From positions 1-64,000 of the forward strand of contig JBGTJE010000096.1 in the NCBI GenBank assembly GCA_041745295.1: 64,000 bases of DNA. Reading direction: 5' to 3'. The DNA comes from JANMEB01 sp041745295 (GTDB lineage: Bacteria > Planctomycetota > Planctomycetia > Pirellulales > Pirellulaceae). The notes beneath the pieces are model-generated. The model was not told where the DNA came from and did no database searches. It worked only from the letters and a program-made list of their open reading frames with translations. Below are positions 44,009 through 56,100 of this stretch, piece after piece (the first letter of the stretch is position 1; each line of letters begins with the position of its first letter). The position numbers were made by a program, and so were the translations under genes.

Positions 44009-46912
44009 GTGAACAGCATGACGATCGACCCCCAACGCGCCAAGGCTTTATATTTGGCTGCCCTCGAAGCGTCCGACCCGGCCGCTCGCCGCGAATTCCT
44101 CGATCAACAGTGCGCAGACGACAACGCCCTACGGCAGCGCGTCGAGGCCTTTTTGACCGCGCATGACACCGTGACAGGATTTGACGCCGAACCCTCCGAC
44201 CTGGCGCCGGTCTCAGCGCTCGAACTTCGTGCCCAGCTGAGTCCCGGGACGATCATCGCCGGACGCTACAAGCTGATCGAGGAAATTGGCGAAGGGGGGA
44301 TGGGTTCCGTCTGGGTGGCTGAACAAAAAGAGCCAGTGAAACGCAAGGTCGCCGTCAAACTGGTCAAGGCCGGGATGGATTCGCGACAGGTCCTGGGCCG
44401 CTTCGATGCGGAACGCCAGGCACTGGCGATGATGGACCATCCCAACATCGCCAAGGTCTTCGACGGGGGCATGACCGAACAGGAGCGTCCGTACTTCGTG
44501 ATGGAATACGTCAAAGGGGTGCCGCTAACCGAGTACTGCGATCAGGCCCGGCTTTCGCTAAAAGAACGCCTGCAGCTGTTCATATCCGTCTGCCAGGCGG
44601 TCCAGCATGCCCATCAGAAAGGGATCATCCACCGCGATCTGAAACCATCCAACATCCTGATCTGTCTGTACGACGGCAGGCCGGTTCCCAAGGTCATTGA
44701 CTTTGGTCTGGCAAAGGCGATGCACCAGTCGCTGACCGATCAATCGCTGTACACGGCGCATGGAATGATGGTCGGCACGCCGCTGTACATGTCTCCAGAA
44801 CAGGCCGAGCACAACAATCTGGACGTCGATACGCGGACCGATATCTATTCGCTGGGTGTGATCCTGTACGAACTGTTGACCGGCGGCACGCCGCTAGAAC
44901 GGCAGCAAATGAAGCAAGCCGCGTATATCGAGATCCTGAGGTTAATCAAGGAAGTCGAGCCGCCCAAACCCAGCACCCGGCTGAGTAGCAGTCAGAATCT
45001 TCCGAGCATCGCGGCGCAACGGAGGATCGAACCGAATCAGTTGAAACGATCTCTGACGGGGGATCTAGACTGGATCGTGATGAAGGCATTGGACAAGGAG
45101 CGGAGCCGGCGTTACGAGACAGCCAACGGCTTAGCGCGGGACGTGGAGCGCTTCCTAAACGACGAGGCAGTCGAGGCCTGCCCACCGAGCCCGGCGTACC
45201 GGCTCAAGAAATTCATCCGCCGCAATCGGGCGATGGTAACAGCGGTGAGCGCTGTGGCGGCAGCACTGGTGATTGGCATCATCGGCTTTGCCTGGCAAGC
45301 CAGAGTGGCCAGTTACCAGCGCGACCTTGCCGACAAAGCCAGGGCATCCGAGGCCGAGCAGCGCCAGCTCGTCAGTAACGAGCGTGACCGGGCGATTCTT
45401 GCCCAAAAGGCGGAATCCGAGCAGCGGATGTTGGCGGACGCGGCGCGGGTCGAAGCGGAGAATCAGAAGGAGGCGGCGAAGAAGGCTGAAAAAGTCGCTT
45501 CCGACATAGGCAAGCAGGCTGTGAACAACCTGTATATCTGGGTCACTGAGGTGGAAGAGAAGCTTCGGGACCGGCCGGATTTAGCCGATCTACGTGAAGA
45601 ACTCGTGAAAACCGGCATCGATGGCCTCAAGACAATTGACGGCTTGGCCAAGGACGCAGGAACGGCCGGACAAGCATTTCGCACAATGGGCGTGGCATTC
45701 CAACGCATGGGGGACATTCTCGAAGGCAAAGGCATGACTGCAGAAGCCTTCCGCAGCTATGAACAGAGTCTTGAGTTATTTGAGCGCTTGGCCAAAGAGG
45801 AGCCGAATAACGACTGGATCCCATGGAACTTCGCCGTTTCCTATGACAAGCTCGGCGCCATGAGTCAGGAATTCCATGGCGACGCTACGACCGCACGCGA
45901 TTACTACCGCAAGTCACTTGCCTTGAGGCAGGGCTTGGCTGCCAGAATACAGACTCCCGAAATCCCCGCGTCCCGGCGCGGCATCGCGCTCAGCGCGTCC
46001 TACATTAAGCTAGCCGATCTGGGTCTAACGGTCGGCGACCCGATCGAAGCCCGCGAATTTGCCGCCAAAGCTTTGCAGGAGACCGACAAACTGCTGGCGA
46101 CAGATCCTCAGGTCGCTGCCGCCTCGCAATTCCGTTCCATGGCGATTTATTTGCTCGGCAAAATATCGGCACACTTGACGAACGAATTGTCCGCAAGCCG
46201 CAAGTACTTTCAGGAGAGCATCGATATGCGACAAAAGGCTGTCGATGCCGACTCGAATAACACTGACTCCAGGCGGGAACTTGGAGCGGTTTATGATAGC
46301 CTTGGGGATCTAGAGCTTGAACAGCACAATGCCGCCGAGGCCCTGAAAGCCTATCAGCGCGCGTTCGAGCAGTACGAATGGCTTAACCAGAAGGACGCCA
46401 ACTCTGCTTATGATCAGTGGTATTTGGGGCATTCGTACTATCGGCAGGGTCGCGCGAAGCTGGAACTCTCCGATGCCGAGGGAGCAACCCAAGACTTCAG
46501 TCAATCGCTCGAGCTCCGAGAAACCCTGGCCAAGAACGACCCCAAGAGCGTGCAGATGAAAGCTGAACTCATGCTCGCTCAGGCGCGCTGCGGCCTGAGC
46601 GCCCAAGCTGCGGAGGCCGCCGAGAACGTTCGCAATCTCGCGCCCAAAAACCCCGGAGTGCTTTACACAGCGGCCTGCGGCTTCTCACTGTGTCTCCCTG
46701 CCATTGCCGCCGACAAGGAGCCGCAGTCCCCAGCGAATCAGGCATTACGGGATCGCTGTGTGCAGTCCGCAGTCGACGCTCTCGAACAAGCGATCGGGCT
46801 GGGCTACCGCGATGTCGAAGCGCTTCGCCTTGATCCCGATTTGGCGCCGATCCGCGCGTTACCGGCATTTCAGAACGTGATTCGCAAGCTGGAGGAGGGC
46901 GTGGACAAATAA
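44009..46912 (+). CDS. PknB-type Ser/Thr protein kinase with TPR domain
   Basis: A 967-residue membrane kinase. A helical N-terminal region (about 1-80) typical of planctomycete kinases; kinase domain about 92-390 with GEGGMGSVW, catalytic Lys K117 (AVKLVKAG), HRDLKPSN (H208, D210), DFGLAKA (D231) and SPEQAEH; one membrane helix (about 408-430); a coiled coil (about 435-495, QRDLADKARASEAEQRQL); then TPR-like helical pairs to the C-terminus. All catalytic residues are kept, so it should be active. AAGGAG precedes both GTG 44009 (3-nt spacing) and ATG 44018 (12 nt). Extracellular TPRs may sense or bind protein partners. Confidence 0.94.
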   Translation: MNSMTIDPQRAKALYLAALEASDPAARREFLDQQCADDNALRQRVEAFLTAHDTVTGFDAEPSDLAPVSALELRAQLSPGTIIAGRYKLIEEIGEGGMGSVWVAEQKEPVKRKVAVKLVKAGMDSRQVLGRFDAERQALAMMDHPNIAKVFDGGMTEQERPYFVMEYVKGVPLTEYCDQARLSLKERLQLFISVCQAVQHAHQKGIIHRDLKPSNILICLYDGRPVPKVIDFGLAKAMHQSLTDQSLYTAHGMMVGTPLYMSPEQAEHNNLDVDTRTDIYSLGVILYELLTGGTPLERQQMKQAAYIEILRLIKEVEPPKPSTRLSSSQNLPSIAAQRRIEPNQLKRSLTGDLDWIVMKALDKERSRRYETANGLARDVERFLNDEAVEACPPSPAYRLKKFIRRNRAMVTAVSAVAAALVIGIIGFAWQARVASYQRDLADKARASEAEQRQLVSNERDRAILAQKAESEQRMLADAARVEAENQKEAAKKAEKVASDIGKQAVNNLYIWVTEVEEKLRDRPDLADLREELVKTGIDGLKTIDGLAKDAGTAGQAFRTMGVAFQRMGDILEGKGMTAEAFRSYEQSLELFERLAKEEPNNDWIPWNFAVSYDKLGAMSQEFHGDATTARDYYRKSLALRQGLAARIQTPEIPASRRGIALSASYIKLADLGLTVGDPIEAREFAAKALQETDKLLATDPQVAAASQFRSMAIYLLGKISAHLTNELSASRKYFQESIDMRQKAVDADSNNTDSRRELGAVYDSLGDLELEQHNAAEALKAYQRAFEQYEWLNQKDANSAYDQWYLGHSYYRQGRAKLELSDAEGATQDFSQSLELRETLAKNDPKSVQMKAELMLAQARCGLSAQAAEAAENVRNLAPKNPGVLYTAACGFSLCLPAIAADKEPQSPANQALRDRCVQSAVDALEQAIGLGYRDVEALRLDPDLAPIRALPAFQNVIRKLEEGVDK

Positions 46913-47185
46913 GCTGAATGCCCGGAGCCTGATCCGGCGGCGCGATCCATTGAAATTTTAATTTGTTGCAATCCCTTTCTGAACGTGTTACAAAAATGTT
47001 GACGTAACCTGCCTGGTTTTCTGACGCGTGGTACCGACCAGCGCCCGAACCCCAACTACCTTCCTGCTTTTTGCACTCTTACAGCCAGATTACAACCGTA
47101 AGTTTTGACTTTGACTGGGCCAGATGCTCAGCGCTGGCCGAATTCTTCCTCGATTTCAATTCTCCTCGTTCGCGAGATTCGCCCC
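46913..47185. other. Intergenic region upstream of the giant gene
   Basis: 273 bp without a supported gene. TTGACG near 47000 could be a -35 box, but I see no matching -10. Confidence 0.3.
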
Positions 47186-50100
47186 ATGCGTTCGTGGCTG
47201 AGCGCCCGCTCATACCGCGCGAAGAACAATCAAACGAAGCAGAACCGAGATCGTCAAGCGAAAGCCTTCCAGCGTTTGTGGCTGGAATCGCTTGAGGAGC
47301 GGACCTTGCTGTCGGTCTTCACGGTACTCAATACCGCCGATTTAGGGCCTAGTTCGCTCCGCCAGGCAATCACCGACGCCAATGCCGCGCTCGACGCCGC
47401 AATCATCAATTTCGCTCTCGACGCCGGCGACCCGAATCATCTTTATTACCAAGACGACGGCATCGCCGCCCAAGTGAGCGCAAGTAATGTCGCGACGACG
47501 AGCGCCGCGGACGACGGTCTGATCCTCGATATCGATCCCGATTTCGCCCACAGCTGGTGGCGGATTCAGGCCGCGTCGAATCTGCCGACCTTGACGCACC
47601 AGATATTCATCGACGGCTACAGCCAGGCAGGCGCGAGCCGGAACACGTCGGCCGTCGGCAAAAACGCGATTCTGCGCGTTGAGTTGACTGGGTTTGCCGG
47701 CTCCGGAAGTGGATTGTTTGTCTCCATCGGCGGGGACGGTAGCCACGTTGCCGGCCTGGCGATCAATTCCTGGTCGGTTTATGGCATGAGAGTCGACGGT
47801 GCGGACAATGTGTGGATTGAAGGTAACTACATTGGCACCGATGTTTCGGGAACCCTCGCGCGGGCCAACGGTCGCGGAATCCAGGTGCAGACTGGCGCCG
47901 TTGGGACCATTATTGGCACTGACGGCGACGGCGTCAGCGATGGAGGCGAGGGCAACCTCATTTCCGGTAATACCTTGACTGGAGTCCGAATTACGGACGC
48001 GGGCACGGACTACTCCATCGTGGCCGGCAATCTGCTGGGAACCACCGCCGATGGAGGCTCCGCGCTAAGCAATGGATTCAATAATGTTATTGTCAGGAAC
48101 GGGTCCACCCATACTCGAATCGGCACCGACGGCGACGGCGTTGCGGACGACCTGGAGCGCAATGTTATCTCCGCCTCGACCCTGGTCGGAGTAAACATCC
48201 TCGACAGCTCTTATAACACTTTGGCCGGCAACTACATCGGCACTGACGCGACCGGGATGCTTCCTCTCGGCAATGTTCTCATGGGCGTGCAGATTTGGCA
48301 AAATGTGGGGACGGCCACGGGCAATCGCATTGGCGTTGATTCCAGCCATTCCAATGCCGCGGCGGAGCGCAACGTCATCTCCGCCAACGCCCACGTGCAA
48401 TTCGCCGCCGACGGCAGCGTGGGTGGGGGCGGCTATGATGGCATCAGCCTGTTCTGGGCCACGAACACGACGATCGCCGGCAATTATCTCGGCACGGACA
48501 AGACCGGCTTGAACCCGCTCGGCAACGCCGAGGCCGGCGTCTATGACTACCAAACCCAAAATACGCTGATCGGGACCGACGCCGACGGCGTCGGCGACGC
48601 CCTCGAACGCAACCTGATTTCAGGCAATCTGATTAGTGGCGTGACGCTCGATGGCAGCATTTCGGCCGTTGTCGCCGGCAACTATATCGGCGTGGACGTC
48701 ACCGGCGTCGGCGCACTCCCGAACACGGGCATCGGTGTGCGGGTTGTCAATGGCGCGACGAACAACATCATCGGTGGCAACTACGTCGCCAGTCCGGGCG
48801 TAAGGGGAAACGTCATCGCGCATAACCAGGGCGAGGGCGTATCCGTGCAATCCGGCAGCGTCAGCACCTTGATTCGCGGCAATAGCATCCACGCCAACGC
48901 CGGCCTAGGCATTGACCTGGATGGCAATGGCGTGACCTTCGGTTTCCCGGTCATAACGCAGATTAACCATTCGGTTTCGACGGACGAGGTGTTCGGCAGT
49001 CTGCAAGCCGACGCCGATACCACCTATTTTTTGGATTTCTACGCCAACTCTGCAGCGGACCCGACCGGCTACGGCGAGGGCCGCGAATTCCTGGGCGCCA
49101 TCCAGGTGACGACCGACGGCAGCGGCTTTGCCAGTTTCAACGTGACCTTGCCCGCCGCGGTCCAATTCGCGACTCAATTCCTCACGGCGACCGCGACCGA
49201 CCCTAACGGAAAAACCACAGAGTTTTCGCGGGCTCAATTTGTCTACTCCTTGACCGTAACGCCGCCGACCGACCAACCGGCAATTGAACGCACGAACAAA
49301 CCCTTCACGCTCGGCTCATTTGCCGATGCCTCGCCGGCTGTTTCCTGGACCGCAACCGTCGATTGGGGTGACGGCAGCGCGGCGAGCCAGTTCAATCCAT
49401 CCACTCAAGGATCGTTGGGGATCCGGGACCATACGTACGTCAATGATGGCGTCTACGCGGTCACTATTTCAGTGGCAAACGAACTGGGCGGCTTCGGCAT
49501 AGCTACGTTTCAGGTCACTGTCGCCACGTCGCCACTTGTGTACACACCGGCCGTGAATCAAACCGTCGTTCAAACGGCGACGGGGACCTTTGCGCTAGGC
49601 TCCTTCGCGGACGCCTCAAGTGCGGTTTCATGGACCGCGATCGTCAACTGGGGCGACGGCAGTGCGGTGGAAGTCATCCATCCCGCGGGGCCGGGCTCTC
49701 TGGGATCCGGCGACCATTCGTTTGCCAACTATGGCAATCACACCGTCACGGTCAGCCTAACGAACAATCTGGGAAACAACGATTCGGGAACCTTTCGCAT
49801 TCTCGTGACGCAGGTCCCGGGGCTGGTTCCTCCCGGCTCGCTCGACATATCGTTCGGCACGGATGGCAAGGTGGTCACGAATTTTGACAACCGATCGGTG
49901 GCCGGATCCGATGTGGCCATCGACGCCCAAGGCCGAATCGTGGTCGTCGGCCGGCACGTGATCGACGACAACCAGGGGAGTTTTTACTTGGCCCGCTACT
50001 TGGCCAATGGATCGCTGGACACTTCGTTTGGCTCCGGCGGGCAGGTGATCACTCCCTGGGGGCCAGCCCGGGCCGGCGCGGAAGGCGTGGCAATTCAGGC

Positions 50101-53100
50101 CGACGGCAAGATCGTCGTGGTCGGGTACACCACCAGCAATCATTCGTTCGCCAGCTACGCTTTCGCGGTGGCCCGTTACAACGAGGACGGCACGCTCGAC
50201 ACGAATTTCGGTTCCGGCGGCCAAGTGACTACCGATTTTGCATTCAACACCTACGAATACGCTTCTGACGTGGCCCTCGACAGTCAGAACCGGATTGTCG
50301 TCGCCGGCATTACTTCGCGCGGGGGCGCGGCCAGCTTCGATTTTGCCGCGGCCCGTTATAACTCGGACGGCACGCTCGATTCAACTTTCGGAGGCGACGG
50401 CACGGTGTCGACGCCGTTCGACGGCGGGGGCGACCACCTCGCCAATGCCGTGGCTATTGGCGCCGGGGACAAGGTGATACTCGCAGGATCGAGCGGGACG
50501 TCCTTCAACGCGTCGTTCGCCATCGCTCGGTTCAACGAGGACGGCTCGCTCGATATCTCGTTCGACAACGACGGCAGGGTCAAGACGAATGTAGGCGGCT
50601 ATGCCAGTGAACTTCAGGCCATCGCCATCGACACGGAGGGCAAGATCGTCGTAGGGGGCATCGTCGCCGATAATAAATGGGGCAACCTGGGCCCGGGCAG
50701 CAATCTCATCTACCAGGAATCGGTGCTCCGTCGCGAGGCCGTGATTGCACGCTACAACGAGGACGGCTCGCTCGACAGCACCCTGGACGGCGACGGCAGC
50801 GCCGTTCTCGACCTCGGCGGCCTCCACGATGACATCCGCGACCTTGTGATCGACAGCAGCGGGCGGATCATCATCGGCGGTTTTGATCTGGGCTTTTCCG
50901 GCTATTACGATCTCGGTCCCAGCACCGACGTCAACAAGTTCGCCGTGGCCCGCTTCACGCCCGACGGCGAACGCGACCTGACTTTCGGCAACGCCGGCAT
51001 TTCGACGCTCTATTTCGCCGGCAACACGCGTTCGGCCATGACGGCGATCAGCGGCCTGGCCCTCGATATTTCCGGCAACATCGTGGCGGCAGGCTACCAC
51101 TACAACGAGACCATCGGACGGCAGGACTTCGCCCTGGCCCGCTTCTATGGCGGGACCGCCCCGGTCCACATGCCCATTTTCACTTCGCCGACGCGATTCG
51201 ACGTTTTTGACCGCCAGTCCGCCGTGACCACGGTGGCGGCTTACGATGCCATCGCGCCGGCCCAGGTCATGACTTACAGCATCACCGGCGGCGACGACGC
51301 GGCCCGTTTTTCCATCACGCCTGAGGGCGCACTTGCATTCCAGAGCATGCCGAGCTTCACTGCGCCAACCGACGCCGACGGCAACAATGTCTATTTAGTC
51401 GAAATGACCGCGGTTGGCTTCGGCGGCCAGACCAACAAGCAGAACATCCGCATCGTGGTCAAGCCGTCGACCGCGGGCATCATCGACAATGCCTTCGGCG
51501 ACGGCGGCAAGGCCGCGTTGGCCTCCTACGTGGGCGCCCGCGACGTCATGGTGGATAGCGCTGGCCGCATTGTCGTCGCCGGCTATGGTTTCAACGGCAA
51601 CCCAGATTTTGGCGTGGCCCGCTTCAACCCGGACGGCACGCTCGACGTTACTTTCGCCACCGGCGGCAAGGTCACGGATTATGGGTTCGGCCAAGCTAAT
51701 TCCGTAGCGATCGATTCCCTGGGGCGCATCCTCCTCGCCGGCCGGGGCAACAGTTTTGATTTCGTGCTTGCACGTTACGACGACAACGGCCTGCTTGATG
51801 GGACCTTTGGCGTGGGCGGCCGGGTCAGCACCGACATGCCCGGCGGATCGGTCAACAATGCCCGGGGCATCCTGGCCGGCAACGGCAAGATTTTCGTGGC
51901 AGGCGGCATCTCGACTTCTTTCGTCGTCGCACGGTACGACGCCAATGGCATGTTGGACAATGCGTTCGACTTCGATGGGAAAGTTGTTACGAGTGTTGGC
52001 GGGTCGCAGGCGAACGCCAATTCGCTGATCGACCTCGGCAACGATAAGCTTCTCGTGGCGGGCGACAATAATTCGTCCGCGGTGCTGGTCCAGTACAACG
52101 CCGATGGTTCGCTTGACAGTGGATTTGGGACCGGAGGCAAGGTCACCTCCAACCTAGGATTCTCGACATTCCGGAGAGTTACGGCGGTGCGCGACGCCGC
52201 CGGTAGGATCCTCATCGCCGGTATTGCTAACAACGTTAGTTTCGTCTTGGCCCGGTTCCTCGCGAACGGCGCACTCGACACTACCTTCGGCACAGCCGGG
52301 AAAATCACCTTGAGCCTGGGTTTCTCGAGCGGCAACTGGGTTAACCTGGCCTTGGATCGGGACGGCAAGATCGTGGTTGTCGCCGACGGCGTCGCTAACA
52401 GCAGGCAGTTCAACGTAATCGCCCGCTTCAACGCCGACGGGTCGATTGACAATTATTATGGCGCCAATGGCAAAGTCGCAGTCTATGGGTTCCCGCAGAC
52501 CCAACTAACACGTTTTGCCTTCGACGCCGACGGCAAAATTCTGATCGCCACTCGCATCGAAAGCAATCTGGGAAACTTCGGAATCGTGGCCCGCTTCGAA
52601 GGGCAGAGTCAAAACTTTTTCTCGCCGGTTTTTTCAACATCTTCCGAACTGTATGCCGCCGAGAACACGGCGGTGGTCGCCACGGTCGCCGCGAGCGACA
52701 CGGACTTGCCGGGGCAAACGCTGACTTACGCGATTGCCGGCGGCGCGGACGCCGCCAAGTTCTCGATAACGACTGGCGGCGTGCTGACCTTCAACGCGCC
52801 TCCCTCGTTCGCGACGCCGACGGACGTTGGGCTGGACAACGTATACAACGTCGACATCACCGTCGACGACGGCCGAGGACTGAGCGCGACACAATCCTTT
52901 GCCGTCTCGGTTATCGAGTTTGGGGTTACGGCCCCCGCCAACCAATCGGCGGTCGAAGGGTCAAGCACCACTTTTGCGTTGGGAACGTTTTCCGACTTCC
53001 TCGCGGACGCGCCTTGGGAGGCTACGGTCGACTGGGGCGACGGCAGCCCGCTCGACATATTCAATCCCGCCTCACCTGGCTCGCTTGGCACCCGATTCCA

Positions 53101-56100
53101 CGCATTCGCCGACGATGGAATCTATACCTCGACCATCTTCGTAAGGAATTCCTTGGGGGCGGTCGCCAGTGCCACGTTCCAAGTCACGGTATCCAACGTA
53201 ACACCTTCGAATGTTCAGCCCGCCCTTAGCGCCGCTTACATTCCGGAAAATGACAGCGTGACCCTGAACGGCTCGTTCGTCGATCCGGGGCTGCTCGACA
53301 CACACACCGTTTCCATTCAATGGGGGGATGGCAACACTTCGACCTTGTCTCTGGCGGCCGGTGTTTTGACTTTTGGTCCAACGGCCCATCAGTACCGGAA
53401 CAATTTGTTTCGCGATGCACCCTATACGATCACGGTCACCGTCGAGGACAACGACAATGCCGCGTCGTCCCCCGCCACTGTTCAACTCGTGGTTGCCAAC
53501 GTCGCTCCCGACATTCAGACGGGCAGCTTGATTCCCAGCGCCAGCCTAATTTTCGAAAACGACACGGCGACCCTCTCCGGCACGGTCGTCGATCCAGGTA
53601 CGCTCGACTCTCACGTCGTCGACATCGACTGGGGTGACGGCTCGCCGATCACGACCATCAACCTAGCCGCGGGTGTGCTCAACTTCAGCAGCGCGCCTCA
53701 CCGCTACCTCAATAACCCGCTGCCGGGCGTTTCCGGGAACTACACGATCCAGGTCAATGTCCGCGACAATGATGGCCTGGCTATCGGCCCGGGCTTGCTG
53801 GTCGGCTCGTCCACTAGCGCGTTTTTGCGGTTTGACTCGATGTCGGGGGACTTCAGCGACGCGATCATGCCGACTGGTTACGGCGGACTCGCCGGCATCG
53901 GCGGCGTAGTCTTCGCTCCGGCCGCCCTGGGAGTGCCCGGCGGCATTTATGTCAGCAGCACCGCAACCAACAACATTCTTCAGTACGATGCCTTTACCGG
54001 CGCGTTCGTAGGCGAACTCGTTCCTGCGAATTACGGCGGCCTTGCGTTTCACCCCGGGGCCCTGGCACTTGGCCCGGGCGACAACCTATACATCGCCGAT
54101 TCTGTTCGCGACGTCATTCTTGAATTTGACGTCCGCACTAGCAGTTTCAAGACCTTTATCGACGAGACGGGCGGCCTGATCGATCCCTCGGGAATCGCGT
54201 TCGGCCCGGATAACAATTTCTATGTGTCGAGCCGGGGTAGCGATAAGGTTCTCTACTACAACCTGGCAGGCGAGTTGATCGGCACGTTCGTCGATGGGGC
54301 GACGAATTCGTTGAGTCGGCCCGGACAGCTGCAGTTTGGTCCAGATGGATACCTGTACGTCCTGAGCACGAACGACAGCCGGATTCTGCGCTTCGACGCG
54401 TCAGGTAACCGAGTGGACAATGCCGGTCCTTTCATCAACGTCGGCGGCGGACCCGACGAAGCTAGCAGCTTCGCCTTCGGCCCAGGCGGCGATTTATTTG
54501 TCGGCATCACATCCACGGGCACCATCGCCCGCTACAGCGGCGCCACCGGCGAGTTGCTCGGCGCATTCGTCGCCCCGGGCGCGGGCGGTTTGGCCGATCC
54601 GTTGTTCGTGTTGTTCACTCCTGGAAATGATTTCCCTTCGACGCCTCTCACCGTCAACAACGTCCCGCCGGCGATTACTAGCTTGATTCTGAGCCAGTCG
54701 GTCATCGGCGAGTTCGATCCACCAATTACCCTCACAGGGACGTTTACCGATCCGGGAACGCTCGACGCCCATACCGTGGTTATCGATTGGGGCGACGGCG
54801 TCGTTGAATCGCTGGCGGCCTTGCCGGCCGGAGTGTTCTCATTCAATGCCGAACATCAGTACGCCGACAACGGCCCGGCCCTTGCCGGCGGACAATTCAC
54901 GATTACAGTCACCGTCGCCGACGACCCCGAGGGTGAAAGCGACACGGATTTTACGACCGTCACCGTCGACAATCGAGCGCCGACGGTGACGTTGCCCGGG
55001 CCAGCGACCCTGGTCCTCAATGAGCCGCTTGAAGTAGTGGTCGTCGATGCCTCGCCAGTCGACCAGGCTGCCGGTTTCACTTTCACGATCGACTGGGGCG
55101 ACGGCAGCCCGATCGAAGAATTTTCGCCGCCGCCCGACAACGGCTACGGGATCTTCATCCCGCATGCTTACAAGCTGGGGACCTTTACGGCGATCGTTAG
55201 TGCCACCGACAAAGACGGCTTGACGAGCGCGGTTGCCACTAGGGTTTTGACGATCGCAGTAGCCCTCTTACGGGACAACGACACCAATCTGGTGGTCGGA
55301 AGTCCGATCGCCGGCGGAACTATCACTGTGGAAGACTTGGGTCCGGACAATACCAGAGTGACTGTGACGAATGTCGAGTATGCCGGCGGTGTCTACGCGG
55401 ATTACGTGGAAATCTTCGACACGAGCCAACTGGACACAGTCAACGTATTCAGCTACGCCAATGTCGATGTGTACACGACCGACACTGATGATCGGGTGGC
55501 GGTTTGGGTCCCGGAAGGCGACCAGAATCTCTTCCTCGGCAGCGGCGGCAGCGACGTCAATGCCAACATCGGCAGCACCGTGAACATCAGTGTGACCGGC
55601 GGAACCAACACGCTCAATTTCAGCCCGACAAAATTCGGCGTCACGTTCGACGTCGGATTGAATCAGGGCCAGACACAGTCGCTGGACTCGACCGACACTC
55701 ACTTCGTGTCGATCAATGGCACGTTTCAGAACATCGTCGGCACCAAGTACGGCGACGCGCTTTATGCGGCACTGCCGGTTTACAACACTGGCACTTTGAC
55801 TTACGGCGCGGGCACATCCATTGCCTCCGGGTTCGGCCCGGACCGGATCTTCGGCACACTGGCCACGACGGCAACGGCGCAGGGCGCGGGCAGCCAGTTT
55901 TTCCAGACACTGAGCCCGGCGGCGTTCGACATCCTCAATCAGGTGGGAACGAACGGCGTGTTGCTCGGCACGTTCCGCTCCTACGTTCAGATGACCGGCG
56001 GCAATAGCTATGCCCAGGCCGGCGTGCTAGCCAATTTGACGCTTTCCGGCGGCGGCAATCAGTTCGTCGGCGGTATTGATGCCTCGACGGCGAGCCTTCT